Source of the DNA: Chitinophagaceae bacterium
GTDB taxonomy: Bacteria; Bacteroidota; Bacteroidia; Chitinophagales; Chitinophagaceae
NCBI GenBank assembly: GCA_947488765.1
Contig: CANLAE010000003.1
Span: 123,803 to 187,802 of the forward strand
DNA: 64,000 bases
Direction: 5' to 3'
The notes under the pieces were generated by a model that was not told the origin of the DNA, did not search any database, and worked only from the letters and a program-made list of their open reading frames with translations. Both the position numbers and the translations under genes were made by a program. Of the stretch, positions 15,728 through 25,306 are shown in pieces; the first letter of the stretch is position 1, and each line of letters starts with the position of its first letter.

Positions 15728-16837
15728 TTAATGATGTGCTTCTTCGTGATGGTGTTCCTCTGTTGCCATGCCAATATACATCGCACTTAACATGGTAAAA
15801 ATGTATGCCTGTAAAAAAGCCACAAGCAACTCAATTAAACCAATGAATACAGCAAAAGGAACCGCTATCGCCGAAGCAAATATTGTTTTAAAAATAAAAA
15901 TTAAACAGATTAAACTCAATACCAGAATATGACCCGCTGTAATGTTTGCAAACAATCGGATCATTAATGAAATTGGTTTTGTAAATACACCAATCAATTC
16001 AATTGGAGCTAAAAATAATTTCATGCTCCAATGCATACCTGGCATCCAAAAAATATGTTGCCAGTAGCTTTTATTACCATTGATGTTTACTAAAATAAAT
16101 ACAAAAACTGCTAAAGTCATGGTGAATGCGATATTACCACTCACATTGGCAGCACCCGGAAAAAATGGGATTAAACCCAAAAAATTATTCACCAAAATCA
16201 AGAAGAAAATCGTTAATAAGAAAGGCATGTACTTGGCATATTTCTTACCGATATTTGGTTTTGCTACTTCATCTCTTACAAACAAAATTATGGGTTCCAT
16301 AAAAGATTGTAAGCCTTTAGGTGCAGAAGTTACACCACGTTTTTTGTAAGCAGATCCAACACTTAGAAACAGCAATAATAAAATAGTAACACTTATTAAT
16401 AGAGAAGCAACGTTTTTAGTGATAGAAAAATCCCAAACTTTTTTGGAAAGTTCTTTATCCAATTCGCCGGATTCATTCACTGCTTTTAATTTGCCTTCAA
16501 TTAATTTGTAAGCATAATTACCTTGGTACACAACCGGTTCATGGTGTTCATTTACCAGTTTTGAAGAGGAGAAAAATTCTAACCCTTTATCTGTATAAAT
16601 AATTACAGGAAGTGGAATTGAAGTATGACCACCTATATGCCAGCTATGATCATCTTTGATATGTTCTAATATTGTTTCTGTTACATTAAAGCTGCCTTCT
16701 TTTTCTTCATGTACACCGGCAGGAGATTCTTCCATTGTAGTTTTGGCAGAATCGTTTGCAAGCAAACTATTAGAAAATAGTAATACAAAAAGACTAAAAG
16801 CCAATACCAACAAAGATTTCAAGCTTCTTAAGACCAT
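15728..16837 (-). CDS. atpB: F-type ATP synthase subunit a, long form
   Basis: A 369-aa membrane subunit forming the ion half-channels beside the c-ring. It has an N-terminal hydrophobic leader (about 8-28, FSNSLLA end) and a long extracytoplasmic N-domain with HSWHIGGH, typical of Bacteroidota and much longer than the 270-aa E. coli protein. The membrane core shows LGLIPFFPGAANVSGN and the essential arginine in ISLMIRLFANITAGH, and the C-terminus is His/Glu-rich. It is the first gene of the operon, with a TAnnTTTG element just upstream. No atpI homologue precedes it; an ABC exporter gene does. Confidence 0.95.
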   Translation of the reverse strand: MVLRSLKSLLVLAFSLFVLLFSNSLLANDSAKTTMEESPAGVHEEKEGSFNVTETILEHIKDDHSWHIGGHTSIPLPVIIYTDKGLEFFSSSKLVNEHHEPVVYQGNYAYKLIEGKLKAVNESGELDKELSKKVWDFSITKNVASLLISVTILLLLFLSVGSAYKKRGVTSAPKGLQSFMEPIILFVRDEVAKPNIGKKYAKYMPFLLTIFFLILVNNFLGLIPFFPGAANVSGNIAFTMTLAVFVFILVNINGNKSYWQHIFWMPGMHWSMKLFLAPIELIGVFTKPISLMIRLFANITAGHILVLSLICLIFIFKTIFASAIAVPFAVFIGLIELLVAFLQAYIFTMLSAMYIGMATEEHHHEEAHH

Positions 16838-16857
16838 ATCCTTCTCTAAATTTGCGG

Positions 16858-16865
16858 CAAAGATA
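16858..16865 (-). promoter_or_regulatory. Bacteroidota-type -7 element of the atp operon
   Basis: On the minus strand the site reads TATCTTTG, an exact TAnnTTTG match, 20 bp upstream of the atpB ATG. A TTC in place of the -33 TTG lies 18 bp further upstream. It would give a very short leader. Confidence 0.55.
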
Positions 16866-16917
16866 GGGAGTTGATACTGATTTGAAGGGCATGGATTTTG
16901 TATTTTTTAAAAAAAAA

Positions 16918-18744
16918 TTACAATGAAATTGGTAAACCATTACCGTTTTCAAATTGCATTTTGTGCAGTTGAGCATAAAACCCATTAATTGCCAATAGTT
17001 CGTCATGTGAGCCCATTTCTTTTATTTCACCGTTATCCAAAACAAATATTTTATTGGCTTTGCGAATAGTGCTTAACCTGTGGGCGATTACGATAGATGT
17101 TCTCCCGGTAATTAAAGTGTCTATTGCATGCTGAATCAGTAATTCACTTTCGGTATCAATACTTGAAGTGGCTTCATCTAAAATTAAAATTGCCGGATTG
17201 TACAATATTGCCCTGATAAAAGAAATCAATTGTCGCTGCCCCAAACTCAAAGTACTTCCACGTTCCATTACATGGTAATCATAGCCATTGGGTAAGCTTA
17301 AAATAAAATCATGAACATTAATCAATTTTGCTGCAGCAATTACTTGTTCTCTAGTGATGGCAGGATTTCTCAAAGTAATATTATCCATCACACTACCCGA
17401 GAACAAAAACACATCTTGCAAAACAACGCCTATTTGTTTTCTCAAATCATGCAAATCATATGCATCAATATTTACATCATCAATTGCAATTGTTCCTTTT
17501 TGAATAGGATACAATCTGTTTAACAAACTAATGATGGAGGTTTTACCACTGCCTGTATGTCCTACCAAAGCCACTGTTTCACCAGCTTTTACTTCAAAAG
17601 AAATATTTTTAAGTACATAGTTTTCATCATTATAAGCAAACCAAACTTGGTTGAAATTAATTTTGCCTGAACATTTTGTTGCTTCTTTTTCTTCAACCAA
17701 AATACTTCCCGGTTCTTCCGGAATTTCTAAAATTTTAAAAACACGTTCAGCAGCAATCATACCCATTTGCAGCACATTAAACTTATCGGCAATTACCCGA
17801 AGTGGTCTGAAAATCTGGTTTAAATAAAGAATGAAAGCAATTAATAAACCCGGCTGTAATTGTTTACCAGCAACATACCAAACTGCCAACCCGGTGCTGA
17901 TTGCCAAAACCAACTCCACAATTGGAAAAAAAACGCTGTATGCGAAAATTGCATTGATGTTTGAATCCCGATGATCTTTATTGATTTTTTTAAATTTATC
18001 AAATTCTCTGTCTTCTGCCGCAAATGCTTGCACAATGCTCATTCCGGTAATATGTTCCTGCACAAATGCATTCAATTGAGCTACTGCATTTCGAACGCTG
18101 ACAAAACTTTTATTGACACTTTCCTTGAAAAAATAAGTAGCAACTATTAAAAATGGAAATGGAATTAATGCAATTAAAGTTAATCGCCAATCCATCCAAA
18201 ACATAGTAGCCAATGTAAAAATAATAATCAGCAAATCAGAGATAATAGGAATTAATCCATCACTAAAAATATCATTGATGCTTTCAATATCATTAATTGT
18301 TCTAGTAGTAAGTGTACCAATTGGAGTTGTATCAAACTGTTTCAAAGGCAATGCAACTATTTTTTTGAAAACTGCAACACGTAAGTCTTTCACTACATTT
18401 TGACCAAGCCATGAGGTTAAAAATGTAAATGAAAACCGTATGACAGATTCTATAAAAATGAAAATGATTTGAAAAATAGTAACGTACAAAATAAACCGAA
18501 CAGGCAAATGAACATCGGCATTAAAAAAAAGTGTATTCAGCCATTCGGGCATTTGAATATTTGGCTTCGTAACTTTATCAATTGTTAATTGAATTAAGTA
18601 GGGGCGAATAGGTGCAAAAAAAGCCATCACCAAAGCAAGCACTAAACTAATTTTAAAGAATGAATTGTAAGGCTTTACAAAAAAGAAAATTTTTTGGAGC
18701 AGGGAAAAGCTAAATTTTTTTTTCTTGGAAGAAGATGGATTCAT
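16918..18744 (-). CDS. MsbA-like ABC exporter (fused permease and ATPase)
   Basis: A 608-aa half-transporter from ATG 18744 (MNPSSSKKKKFSFSLL); an upstream ATG 18792 adds 16 residues that look non-homologous. The N-terminal half has six membrane segments (about 30-330). The ATPase domain has Walker A GHTGSGKTSI, signature LSLGQRQLISF and Walker B ILILDEATSSID, then the H-loop in IVIAHRLST. This type IV exporter class moves lipids or drugs outward; the substrate here is unknown. It precedes the atp operon on the same strand and is divergent from the RelA/SpoT gene. Confidence 0.92.
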   Translation of the reverse strand: MNPSSSKKKKFSFSLLQKIFFFVKPYNSFFKISLVLALVMAFFAPIRPYLIQLTIDKVTKPNIQMPEWLNTLFFNADVHLPVRFILYVTIFQIIFIFIESVIRFSFTFLTSWLGQNVVKDLRVAVFKKIVALPLKQFDTTPIGTLTTRTINDIESINDIFSDGLIPIISDLLIIIFTLATMFWMDWRLTLIALIPFPFLIVATYFFKESVNKSFVSVRNAVAQLNAFVQEHITGMSIVQAFAAEDREFDKFKKINKDHRDSNINAIFAYSVFFPIVELVLAISTGLAVWYVAGKQLQPGLLIAFILYLNQIFRPLRVIADKFNVLQMGMIAAERVFKILEIPEEPGSILVEEKEATKCSGKINFNQVWFAYNDENYVLKNISFEVKAGETVALVGHTGSGKTSIISLLNRLYPIQKGTIAIDDVNIDAYDLHDLRKQIGVVLQDVFLFSGSVMDNITLRNPAITREQVIAAAKLINVHDFILSLPNGYDYHVMERGSTLSLGQRQLISFIRAILYNPAILILDEATSSIDTESELLIQHAIDTLITGRTSIVIAHRLSTIRKANKIFVLDNGEIKEMGSHDELLAINGFYAQLHKMQFENGNGLPISL

Positions 18745-18877
18745 GAAATGCAAATGTAAGTTGAAATAGGAAGTGCAAACAAGGTTATTCATATCTGTTA
18801 TAATAATTTAAAAACAGATTGTTAAGAGAATTTTGAAGTTGTTTTTTGTACAAATACTTTTCATACATTCGTTAACT

Positions 18878-21139
18878 ATGATTCAGGAGCAAGAACTAGG
18901 CATGGAAAGCCCGATTCAAAAATATTCACTCGATACTGAGCAAGAAAAAAAAGAGATACTTAGGCATTACAGAAGCTTACTGAAAGCACTACGCCCAAAA
19001 CTGAAAAAGGGTGATAAGGAAATGGTGAGAGCAGCTTTTGAAATGAGTGCCGAAGCTCATAAAACAATGCGCAGAAAAAGTGGCGAACCATACATTTTAC
19101 ACCCATTAGCTGTTGCGATGATTTGCGTAGAAGAAATTGGATTAGGTGTTAGAAGCACTATCTGCAGCTTGTTACACGATACCGTTGAGGATACAGATAT
19201 TACTTTAGAAGATGTGGAGCGAGAATTTGGAATTGAAATTGCAAAAATTATAGATGGACTTACAAAAATTTCAAATGTTGTAGATACGAATACTTCGCAG
19301 CAAGCAGAAAACTTTAAAAAAATACTTTTAACCCTTACGGATGATCCTCGTGTAATATTAATCAAACTTGCCGACAGATTGCACAATATGCGAACATTGG
19401 ATTTCATGAAAAATGAAAAGCAATTAAAGATTGCAAGTGAAACGGTATGGGTATATGCACCACTTGCACACCGCATGGGATTGTACAATGTTAAAACTGA
19501 ACTGGAAGATTTGTCCATGAAATATCTGGAGCCTGAAGCATACAAAGGCATTGCTCAAAAATTAGCTGAAACAAAAAGAGAGCGCACCAGATATATCAAT
19601 GAATTTATAAGACCCATCAAAGAAAAATTAGAGCTGAGTAATTTTGATTTTGAAATTTATGGAAGACCAAAAAGCATTCATAGCATTTGGAGTAAAATAA
19701 AAAACAAAGGTGTAAGTTTTGATGAAGTGTATGATTTATTTGCCATCAGAATTATTTTGAACGCAGCACCCGAAAAGGAGAAAGAAGAATGCTGGAAAGT
19801 TTACAGTATCATAACAGACGAATACAACCCAAGCCCTGAACGTTTAAGAGACTGGTTAAGCAACCCAAAAAGCAATGGATATGAGGCTTTGCATACAACC
19901 GTAATGGGTCCTCAGGGCAAATGGGTTGAAATTCAAATTCGCAGTAATAGAATGAATGAAATTGCAGAGAAAGGATTGGCTGCACATTTTAAGTACAAAG
20001 AAGGAAGTAATGATGAAGATAGATTTGATAAATGGTTTGGACAAATCAGGGAAGTACTGAGCCAGGATGATACAGACAGTGTGAACTTTTTACAGGATTT
20101 TAAAACAAGTTTTCTTGCCGAAGAAATTTATGTGTACACCCCAAAAGGTGAAGTAAAAATGTTACCCACCGGCAGTTCGGCATTGGACTTTGCTTTCTCT
20201 ATACATAGTGCAATTGGATGCAAATGTATTGGTGCAAAAGTGCATCATAAACTAGTTCCTATTTCACATAAACTACGCAGCGGAGATCAAATAGAAATTA
20301 TTACCAGCAATAAACAAAAACCTTCTGAAGACTGGTTGAATATTGTAGTAACTGCCAAAGCCAGAAATAAAATAAAAGATGCCTTAAAGGAAGAGAAGAG
20401 AGCAATAGCTGAAGATGGAAAATATATTTTACAAAAGAAGCTTGAAGGAATGGGTGCGGGATATAATACTCATAACATTGAGGAACTGACACAGTTTTAC
20501 AAACTCAATTCTAACTTAGATTTTTTTTATAGAATTGCAACAAAGATTATTGATTTAAAAGAATTAAAAGCATTTAAAGTTTTAGGAGATAAGATTGAAG
20601 CCCCAAAACCAAAAGTTATTCCGGCTGAACAAATACTTGAAGCTCCCTATCAAAAAACATACACCAAAAAAGAAAGTGAATTAATCATTTTTGGCGAAAG
20701 CAGTGATAAAATTCAATACGCATTAGCAAAATGTTGTAACCCTATTCCGGGTGATGATGTATTTGGTTTTGTGAGCATTGGCAAAGGATTGATGATTCAT
20801 AGAATTAACTGCCCAAATGCGGCACAAATGTTGGCAAATTATGGGCATCGTGTTGTAAAAACGAAATGGGCAAAAAACAAAGAAATTTCTTTTTTAACCG
20901 AACTTAAAATTGTGGGGATGGACGATGTTGGGGTAGTTCATAAAATTACCAATATTATCAGTGGGGATATGAAAATAAATATTGCAGGATTAACTATTGA
21001 AAGCAGAGAAGGTTTATTTGAAGGCACTATAAAAGTTTTTGTGCATGATAAGGATGAATTAGAAGAATTAGTAACAAGATTAAAATCATTAAAAGGCATA
21101 CAAAGAGTAGATAGATTTGATGCAGAGGAATTGCAATAA
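18878..21139 (+). CDS. Bifunctional (p)ppGpp synthetase/hydrolase, RelA/SpoT type
   Basis: A 753-aa stringent-response enzyme from ATG 18878; TTG 18833 is open but not needed. The HD hydrolase domain (HDTVEDTDI, then KLADRLHNMRTL) precedes the synthetase domain (YGRPKSIHSIWSK, then YDLFAIRI and GYEALHTTV), followed by the TGS domain (EIYVYTPKGEVKMLPTGSSALDFAF) and a C-terminal ACT domain. With both HD and synthetase motifs intact it should make and degrade (p)ppGpp. It is followed 108 bp later by rbfA on the same strand. Confidence 0.95.
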   Translation: MIQEQELGMESPIQKYSLDTEQEKKEILRHYRSLLKALRPKLKKGDKEMVRAAFEMSAEAHKTMRRKSGEPYILHPLAVAMICVEEIGLGVRSTICSLLHDTVEDTDITLEDVEREFGIEIAKIIDGLTKISNVVDTNTSQQAENFKKILLTLTDDPRVILIKLADRLHNMRTLDFMKNEKQLKIASETVWVYAPLAHRMGLYNVKTELEDLSMKYLEPEAYKGIAQKLAETKRERTRYINEFIRPIKEKLELSNFDFEIYGRPKSIHSIWSKIKNKGVSFDEVYDLFAIRIILNAAPEKEKEECWKVYSIITDEYNPSPERLRDWLSNPKSNGYEALHTTVMGPQGKWVEIQIRSNRMNEIAEKGLAAHFKYKEGSNDEDRFDKWFGQIREVLSQDDTDSVNFLQDFKTSFLAEEIYVYTPKGEVKMLPTGSSALDFAFSIHSAIGCKCIGAKVHHKLVPISHKLRSGDQIEIITSNKQKPSEDWLNIVVTAKARNKIKDALKEEKRAIAEDGKYILQKKLEGMGAGYNTHNIEELTQFYKLNSNLDFFYRIATKIIDLKELKAFKVLGDKIEAPKPKVIPAEQILEAPYQKTYTKKESELIIFGESSDKIQYALAKCCNPIPGDDVFGFVSIGKGLMIHRINCPNAAQMLANYGHRVVKTKWAKNKEISFLTELKIVGMDDVGVVHKITNIISGDMKINIAGLTIESREGLFEGTIKVFVHDKDELEELVTRLKSLKGIQRVDRFDAEELQ

Positions 21140-21247
21140 TTTTATCACTACGAATTATTTCATAAATTAAAAATATTGAAACAGCAATTTTAAGAGCTAT
21201 TCAATCAGAAATCAGGTATTTTTACACGTACAAAAAAAGAATATGAT

Positions 21248-21646
21248 ATGGTGGAAGGGAAACGTCAAAAACAAGTAGCAGCAGTATTACAAGATGAGTT
21301 TAATGAAATATTTAGAAAGTTAAACTTGAATATGATAGACGGAGGCATGGTATCTATCTCTTCCATAAAAGTTACTCCAGATTTATTAGAGGCAAGAATT
21401 TATCTCAGTTTTTTTCAGGTACAACAACCTGAGTTAGCAATGAAAAAAATTGAAGCAAAAGCTTGGGAAATAAAAAAAGAATTGGCAAATAAAGTTAAAA
21501 ATCAACTGCGCAGAATGCCGGTATTACATTTTTATTTAGATGATACTTTGGATTATGTTTTTAAAATGGAACAAGTCTTTAAAAAAATCGAATCCGAAAA
21601 AAAACCGGATAGTGATACAGATGCAGTAACAGAAACTACCAAATAA
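21248..21646 (+). CDS. rbfA: Ribosome-binding factor A
   Basis: A 132-aa protein of the RbfA family, which binds the 30S subunit during late 16S rRNA maturation. The KH-like fold is seen as RQKQVAAVLQDEFNEIF, ISSIKVTPDLLEARIYLSFF and NKVKNQLRRMPVLHFYLDDTLDY; the C-terminal tail (KKPDSDTDAVTETTK) is acidic and disordered. The ATG at 21248 fits the family start. The downstream permease gene begins 11 bp later, an arrangement I recall in other Bacteroidota. Confidence 0.93.
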   Translation: MVEGKRQKQVAAVLQDEFNEIFRKLNLNMIDGGMVSISSIKVTPDLLEARIYLSFFQVQQPELAMKKIEAKAWEIKKELANKVKNQLRRMPVLHFYLDDTLDYVFKMEQVFKKIESEKKPDSDTDAVTETTK

Positions 21647-21657
21647 ATTAAACACTT

Positions 21658-22884
21658 TTGAAATTCTTATTTGCCTGGAGATACTTTAAGAGTAAAAAAA
21701 GAACTAATGCTGTAAATATTATTTCCTGGATTAGTATTACTGCTATTGGTGTTGGTGCTGCTGCATTAATTATTGTATTAAGTGTTTTCAATGGTTTTGA
21801 AGATTTGGTTAAGGGACTTTATGGAGATTTTTATGCCGATGCAAAAATTACTGCTTCACAAGGAAAAGTTGTAACCCTTACGGGAGAACAAATAGCTATT
21901 TTACAAAAAACAAAAGGTATTCATTCAATAAGCTTAGTTGCCGAAGAAAAAGCATTATTGAAAAATGGCGATAATCAAACAACTGTTTTTGTAAAAGGTG
22001 TTGATGCCTATTTTACAGAAGTAAATAATATCAACAAACACATCATCAGAGGATCATTTAATACAGGCAATACCGAAAATCCTCAAATTGTCATAGGAGC
22101 CGGAATTGAAAGTGCTACGGCAATTTATATTGAAAAACCAATCGAAAAAGCAACCCTTTATTTACCCAACAAAAAATCAACAAGCTTCAGTAATTTGAAT
22201 GATGCTTTTAACTCTTATAATGTATTGGCTACAGGTACTTTTATGGTACAGCAGGAGTTTGATAACAAATATATTTTTACCAATATTGGGTTTATGAAGT
22301 TTATGCTGGATATGCAGCCTGATGAATATTCTGCTGTCGAAATAAAACTTTCTGCCACATCAGAAAACGAAACCAATACAATTGTGGAAACGATTTCAAA
22401 AATATTGGGTAGTAATTATACAATTCAAACAAGGTATCAACAAAACCAAAGTTTGTATACTGTAATGAAAATGGAGAAATGGATTATCTATGCAATCCTT
22501 TCATTAATTTTAATAGTAGCAGCATTTAATATGATTGGAGCATTAACGATGCTCGTACTCGAAAAACAAAAAGACATAGCTGTTTTAAAGGCAATAGGAG
22601 CAAACAATACAACCATACAAAATATTTTTTTATCTGTAGGATTATTGCTGGCAACGGTTGGTGGTGCAAGTGGCATATTGATTGCCACAGTTATTTGCTG
22701 GTCTCAACAAAAATTCAAAATTCTTGAATTAGGGGGCGGAAGTTTTGTTGTAGATTATTACCCGGTAAAAATGGACTGGCTTGATTTTGTAATGGTAATA
22801 AGTACCATTTTTATTGTTGCAATTGCTGCGTCTTTTTTACCTGCAAGAAAAGCAAGCAGGGCAACATTTTCATTAAAAAGTTAA
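21658..22884 (+). CDS. LolC/LolE-like FtsX-family ABC permease
   Basis: A 408-aa inner-membrane protein with one N-terminal membrane helix (about 20-42), a large periplasmic domain (about 45-270) and three C-terminal helices (about 275-400), which is the MacB/FtsX permease layout. The N-terminus KFLFAWRYFKSKKRTNAVNIISWISI matches lipoprotein-releasing LolC/E proteins, which pass lipoproteins to the LolA chaperone. No ATPase partner is adjacent. The likely start is TTG 21658; there is no ATG upstream, and the next Met lies well inside the protein. Co-transcribed with rbfA. Confidence 0.88.
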   Translation: MKFLFAWRYFKSKKRTNAVNIISWISITAIGVGAAALIIVLSVFNGFEDLVKGLYGDFYADAKITASQGKVVTLTGEQIAILQKTKGIHSISLVAEEKALLKNGDNQTTVFVKGVDAYFTEVNNINKHIIRGSFNTGNTENPQIVIGAGIESATAIYIEKPIEKATLYLPNKKSTSFSNLNDAFNSYNVLATGTFMVQQEFDNKYIFTNIGFMKFMLDMQPDEYSAVEIKLSATSENETNTIVETISKILGSNYTIQTRYQQNQSLYTVMKMEKWIIYAILSLILIVAAFNMIGALTMLVLEKQKDIAVLKAIGANNTTIQNIFLSVGLLLATVGGASGILIATVICWSQQKFKILELGGGSFVVDYYPVKMDWLDFVMVISTIFIVAIAASFLPARKASRATFSLKS

Positions 22885-22889
22885 TGCTA

Positions 22890-23045
22890 TTACTCGGCAC
22901 TTGAAACTCCAAAAATATTATCAACCGCACCACCCAACATTGGAAATTTTTCCTTCACAAAACTAGCAATTGTTTCTATTGATTTTTGTGCCTGTTCTTT
23001 TGTAATTCCTACTTCTTCGGTTAATTTTGTTACCAACTCTTCCAT
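22890..23045 (-). CDS. Small helical protein of 51 residues, unknown function
   Basis: Open from ATG 23045 to TAA 22890. The product begins MEELVTKLTEEVGITKEQAQ and continues with a KSIETIASFVKEKFPML helix and a Gly/Val/Asp-rich end. Reading-frame composition (Glu/Lys-rich amphipathic start, helix-friendly core) looks coding, and I recall similar short proteins in Bacteroidota, but no function is known. It lies between the convergent LolC/E-like gene and clpX, 67 bp past the clpX start region in the opposite sense of transcription order (downstream of clpX, same strand). Confidence 0.6.
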   Translation of the reverse strand: MEELVTKLTEEVGITKEQAQKSIETIASFVKEKFPMLGGAVDNIFGVSSAE

Positions 23046-23112
23046 GATATAGTGTTTAATCTTTTTATTATAATAATTTAAAAATTCATTGTCATTGTAT
23101 TGAAAAGAAATA

Positions 23113-24354
23113 TTAAGCCACTTTCAATAAACTCATTTTGCTTTTAGAAAACATATTCTCTGCATAGTCTAAAGTAACAAGCAATTCAGTTTCTCCTGTA
23201 CCAGGCAACTCAAACATTGCATCCGTTAAAATACTTTCACAGATGCTTCTCAAACCTCTTGCACCAAGTTTATATTCTAAAGCTTTTTCAACCATAAAGT
23301 TCAATACTTCTTCTTCAATAGTTAATGCAATACCTTCTAATTGAAATAACTTTGTAAACTGTTTTATCAAAGAGTTTTTGGGTTCAGTTAAAATGTTTCT
23401 GAGTGTTTCTGCATCCAAAGGATTTAAATATGTAACAACAGGCAACCTGCCCAATAATTCAGGTATTAATCCAAATCCTTTTAAATCTTGTGCGTTGATG
23501 AATTGCAACAAGTTTTTACGTTGCATTTCCTGTTCTGCTTTATTTACATTAAATCCAATGGCATTAGTATTCATTCTGCGTGCAATCACTTTGTCAATTC
23601 CATCAAATGCACCGCCACAGATGAATAAAATATTTTTAGTATCCACCTTAATCATTTTTTGATCCGGGTGTTTCCTTCCACCTTGTGGAGGAACCAATAC
23701 TTCTGTTCCTTCTAGCATTTTTAATAATCCTTGCTGCACACCTTCTCCACTTACATCTCTTGTTATGGAAGGATTATCACCTTTACGAGCAATTTTATCC
23801 AACTCATCTACATAAACAATTCCACGTTCTGCAGCAACTACATCATAATTACAATTTTGTAATAATCTTGTAAGCATACTTTCAACATCTTCTCCAACAT
23901 AACCGGCTTCTGTAAATACAGTCGCATCTACAATTGCAAAAGGAACATTCAACATTCTGGCAATACTTTTTGCAAGTAATGTTTTTCCTGTACCTGTTTC
24001 ACCAACCATTATGATATTGCTTTTTTCTATTTCAACTTCATCTTTTTCAACTTTGTTGATGATTCTTTTAAAATGATTGTAAACAGCAACTGCCAATATT
24101 TTTTTGGCTTCATCTTGACCAATCACATATTCATCCAAAAATTTTTTTATTTCTGTAGGTTTACGAACAGTAAGTTTAAAATTTTGTGTTGATGTATTTT
24201 GTTCCTCAGTTCCTACAAGTTCCTGACCAATTATTTCCTGAGCATGTTCTACACAGTTTTCACAAATATGGCTTTCCTGACCTGCAATAAGAATTTTAAC
24301 CTCATCGCGGCTTCTTCCACAAAAAGAACAATGTAAATTTGTTTGCTTAGCCAT
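23113..24354 (-). CDS. clpX: ATP-dependent protease ATPase subunit ClpX
   Basis: A 413-aa AAA+ unfoldase that feeds substrates to ClpP. The N-terminal zinc-binding domain has two CxxC pairs (CSFCGRS and CENC). Then come Walker [14 protein letters not shown], the pore loop [11 protein letters not shown], Walker [11 protein letters not shown] and sensor/arginine regions ending in [11 protein letters not shown]. The IGF-type ClpP-docking loop is seen as [12 protein letters not shown]. The length is normal. It lies 141 bp downstream of the two clpP genes on the same strand, with a palindrome in the gap. Confidence 0.97.
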   Translation of the reverse strand: MAKQTNLHCSFCGRSRDEVKILIAGQESHICENCVEHAQEIIGQELVGTEEQNTSTQNFKLTVRKPTEIKKFLDEYVIGQDEAKKILAVAVYNHFKRIINKVEKDEVEIEKSNIIMVGETGTGKTLLAKSIARMLNVPFAIVDATVFTEAGYVGEDVESMLTRLLQNCNYDVVAAERGIVYVDELDKIARKGDNPSITRDVSGEGVQQGLLKMLEGTEVLVPPQGGRKHPDQKMIKVDTKNILFICGGAFDGIDKVIARRMNTNAIGFNVNKAEQEMQRKNLLQFINAQDLKGFGLIPELLGRLPVVTYLNPLDAETLRNILTEPKNSLIKQFTKLFQLEGIALTIEEEVLNFMVEKALEYKLGARGLRSICESILTDAMFELPGTGETELLVTLDYAENMFSKSKMSLLKVA

Positions 24355-24387
24355 TAATATTTATTTGTTTGAATCTATGAATTCCAA

Positions 24388-24404
24388 TTTGAAATATTTT
24401 CAAA
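24388..24404. promoter_or_regulatory. 17-bp palindrome upstream of clpX
   Basis: TTTGAAA (24388-24394) and TTTCAAA (24398-24404) form a perfect inverted repeat around TAT, 34 bp upstream of the clpX ATG. It could be an operator or a leader hairpin; AT-rich sequence makes chance occurrence possible. Confidence 0.3.
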
Positions 24405-24495
24405 CCCCGAAAAACAATAAATTTTATTTATTGCAAATTTACGCCAATCATGCATTAAAATGTTGCAATGATAAAACCCTCGATTACAAAGTAAT

Positions 24496-25137
24496 TTATA
24501 ATTTATCCATAACGCCATCTACAATGCCGTATGCAATTGCTTCTTGGGCATTCATCCAATAATCACGATCAAAATCAGTCATTACTTGTTCAACCGTTTT
24601 TCCGCAATTTTCTGCTAATATTTTTGCACCAATCAATTTTGTTTTTTCAATTTGTATTGCCTGAATTTCAATATCAGCACTTGTAGCCTGATAGTAACCA
24701 CCCAAGCTTGGTTGATGAATCATCACTTCTCCGTGAGGGTAAATAAAACGTCTGCCTTTTGCACCAACACTTAATAAAATACTTCCCATGCTTGCAGCCA
24801 AACCCATACAAATAGTACTAACCGGAGAAGAAATCATTTTAATAGTATCATATAAAACAAAACCACTTGTAACAACACCTCCGGGGCTATTGATGTACAA
24901 CTTTATTTCTTCACCGGGTTTGTCTGCTTCAAGTAATAACAATTTGCTTACTACTTCTCTAATTGATTTATCCTCGACAACGCCCCATAAATAAACAGCA
25001 CGTTTTTCAAAAAACAATTTCTCCATTTTTTTAACCATTCCCTGGCTCATGGCTTCTTGTTTTTCTTCTTTGGAAGTTTCTTGATTTTCTTCGTCATCCA
25101 TTCTATATGGGTGGGGGATGTAATTATTTTGTATCAT
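24496..25137 (-). CDS. clpP: ClpP protease subunit, second copy
   Basis: A 213-aa serine peptidase of family S14. The catalytic triad is complete: S116 in GLAASMGS, H141 in MIHQPS and D192 in FDRDYW. The first 40 residues, with an acidic Gln/Glu/Lys stretch (DDEENQETSKEEKQE), differ from the other copy and from standard ClpP propeptides. Barrels may be homo- or hetero-heptamers. It lies between the first clpP copy (170 bp upstream) and clpX. Confidence 0.94.
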   Translation of the reverse strand: MIQNNYIPHPYRMDDEENQETSKEEKQEAMSQGMVKKMEKLFFEKRAVYLWGVVEDKSIREVVSKLLLLEADKPGEEIKLYINSPGGVVTSGFVLYDTIKMISSPVSTICMGLAASMGSILLSVGAKGRRFIYPHGEVMIHQPSLGGYYQATSADIEIQAIQIEKTKLIGAKILAENCGKTVEQVMTDFDRDYWMNAQEAIAYGIVDGVMDKL

Positions 25138-25306
25138 GACTTTTATAAAATTTTATTTTAAAAATAACTAGCTCAATTATCTAATTTAAATTATTTCATT
25201 TTATTAATGTTTGGAATGATAGTAAAGAATCAGGGAAAACAATCCAGCTCAAAACACAAACTATTCCAAACAAAATTTTAAAGAACTGACAACTAAACTC
25301 AAATAC

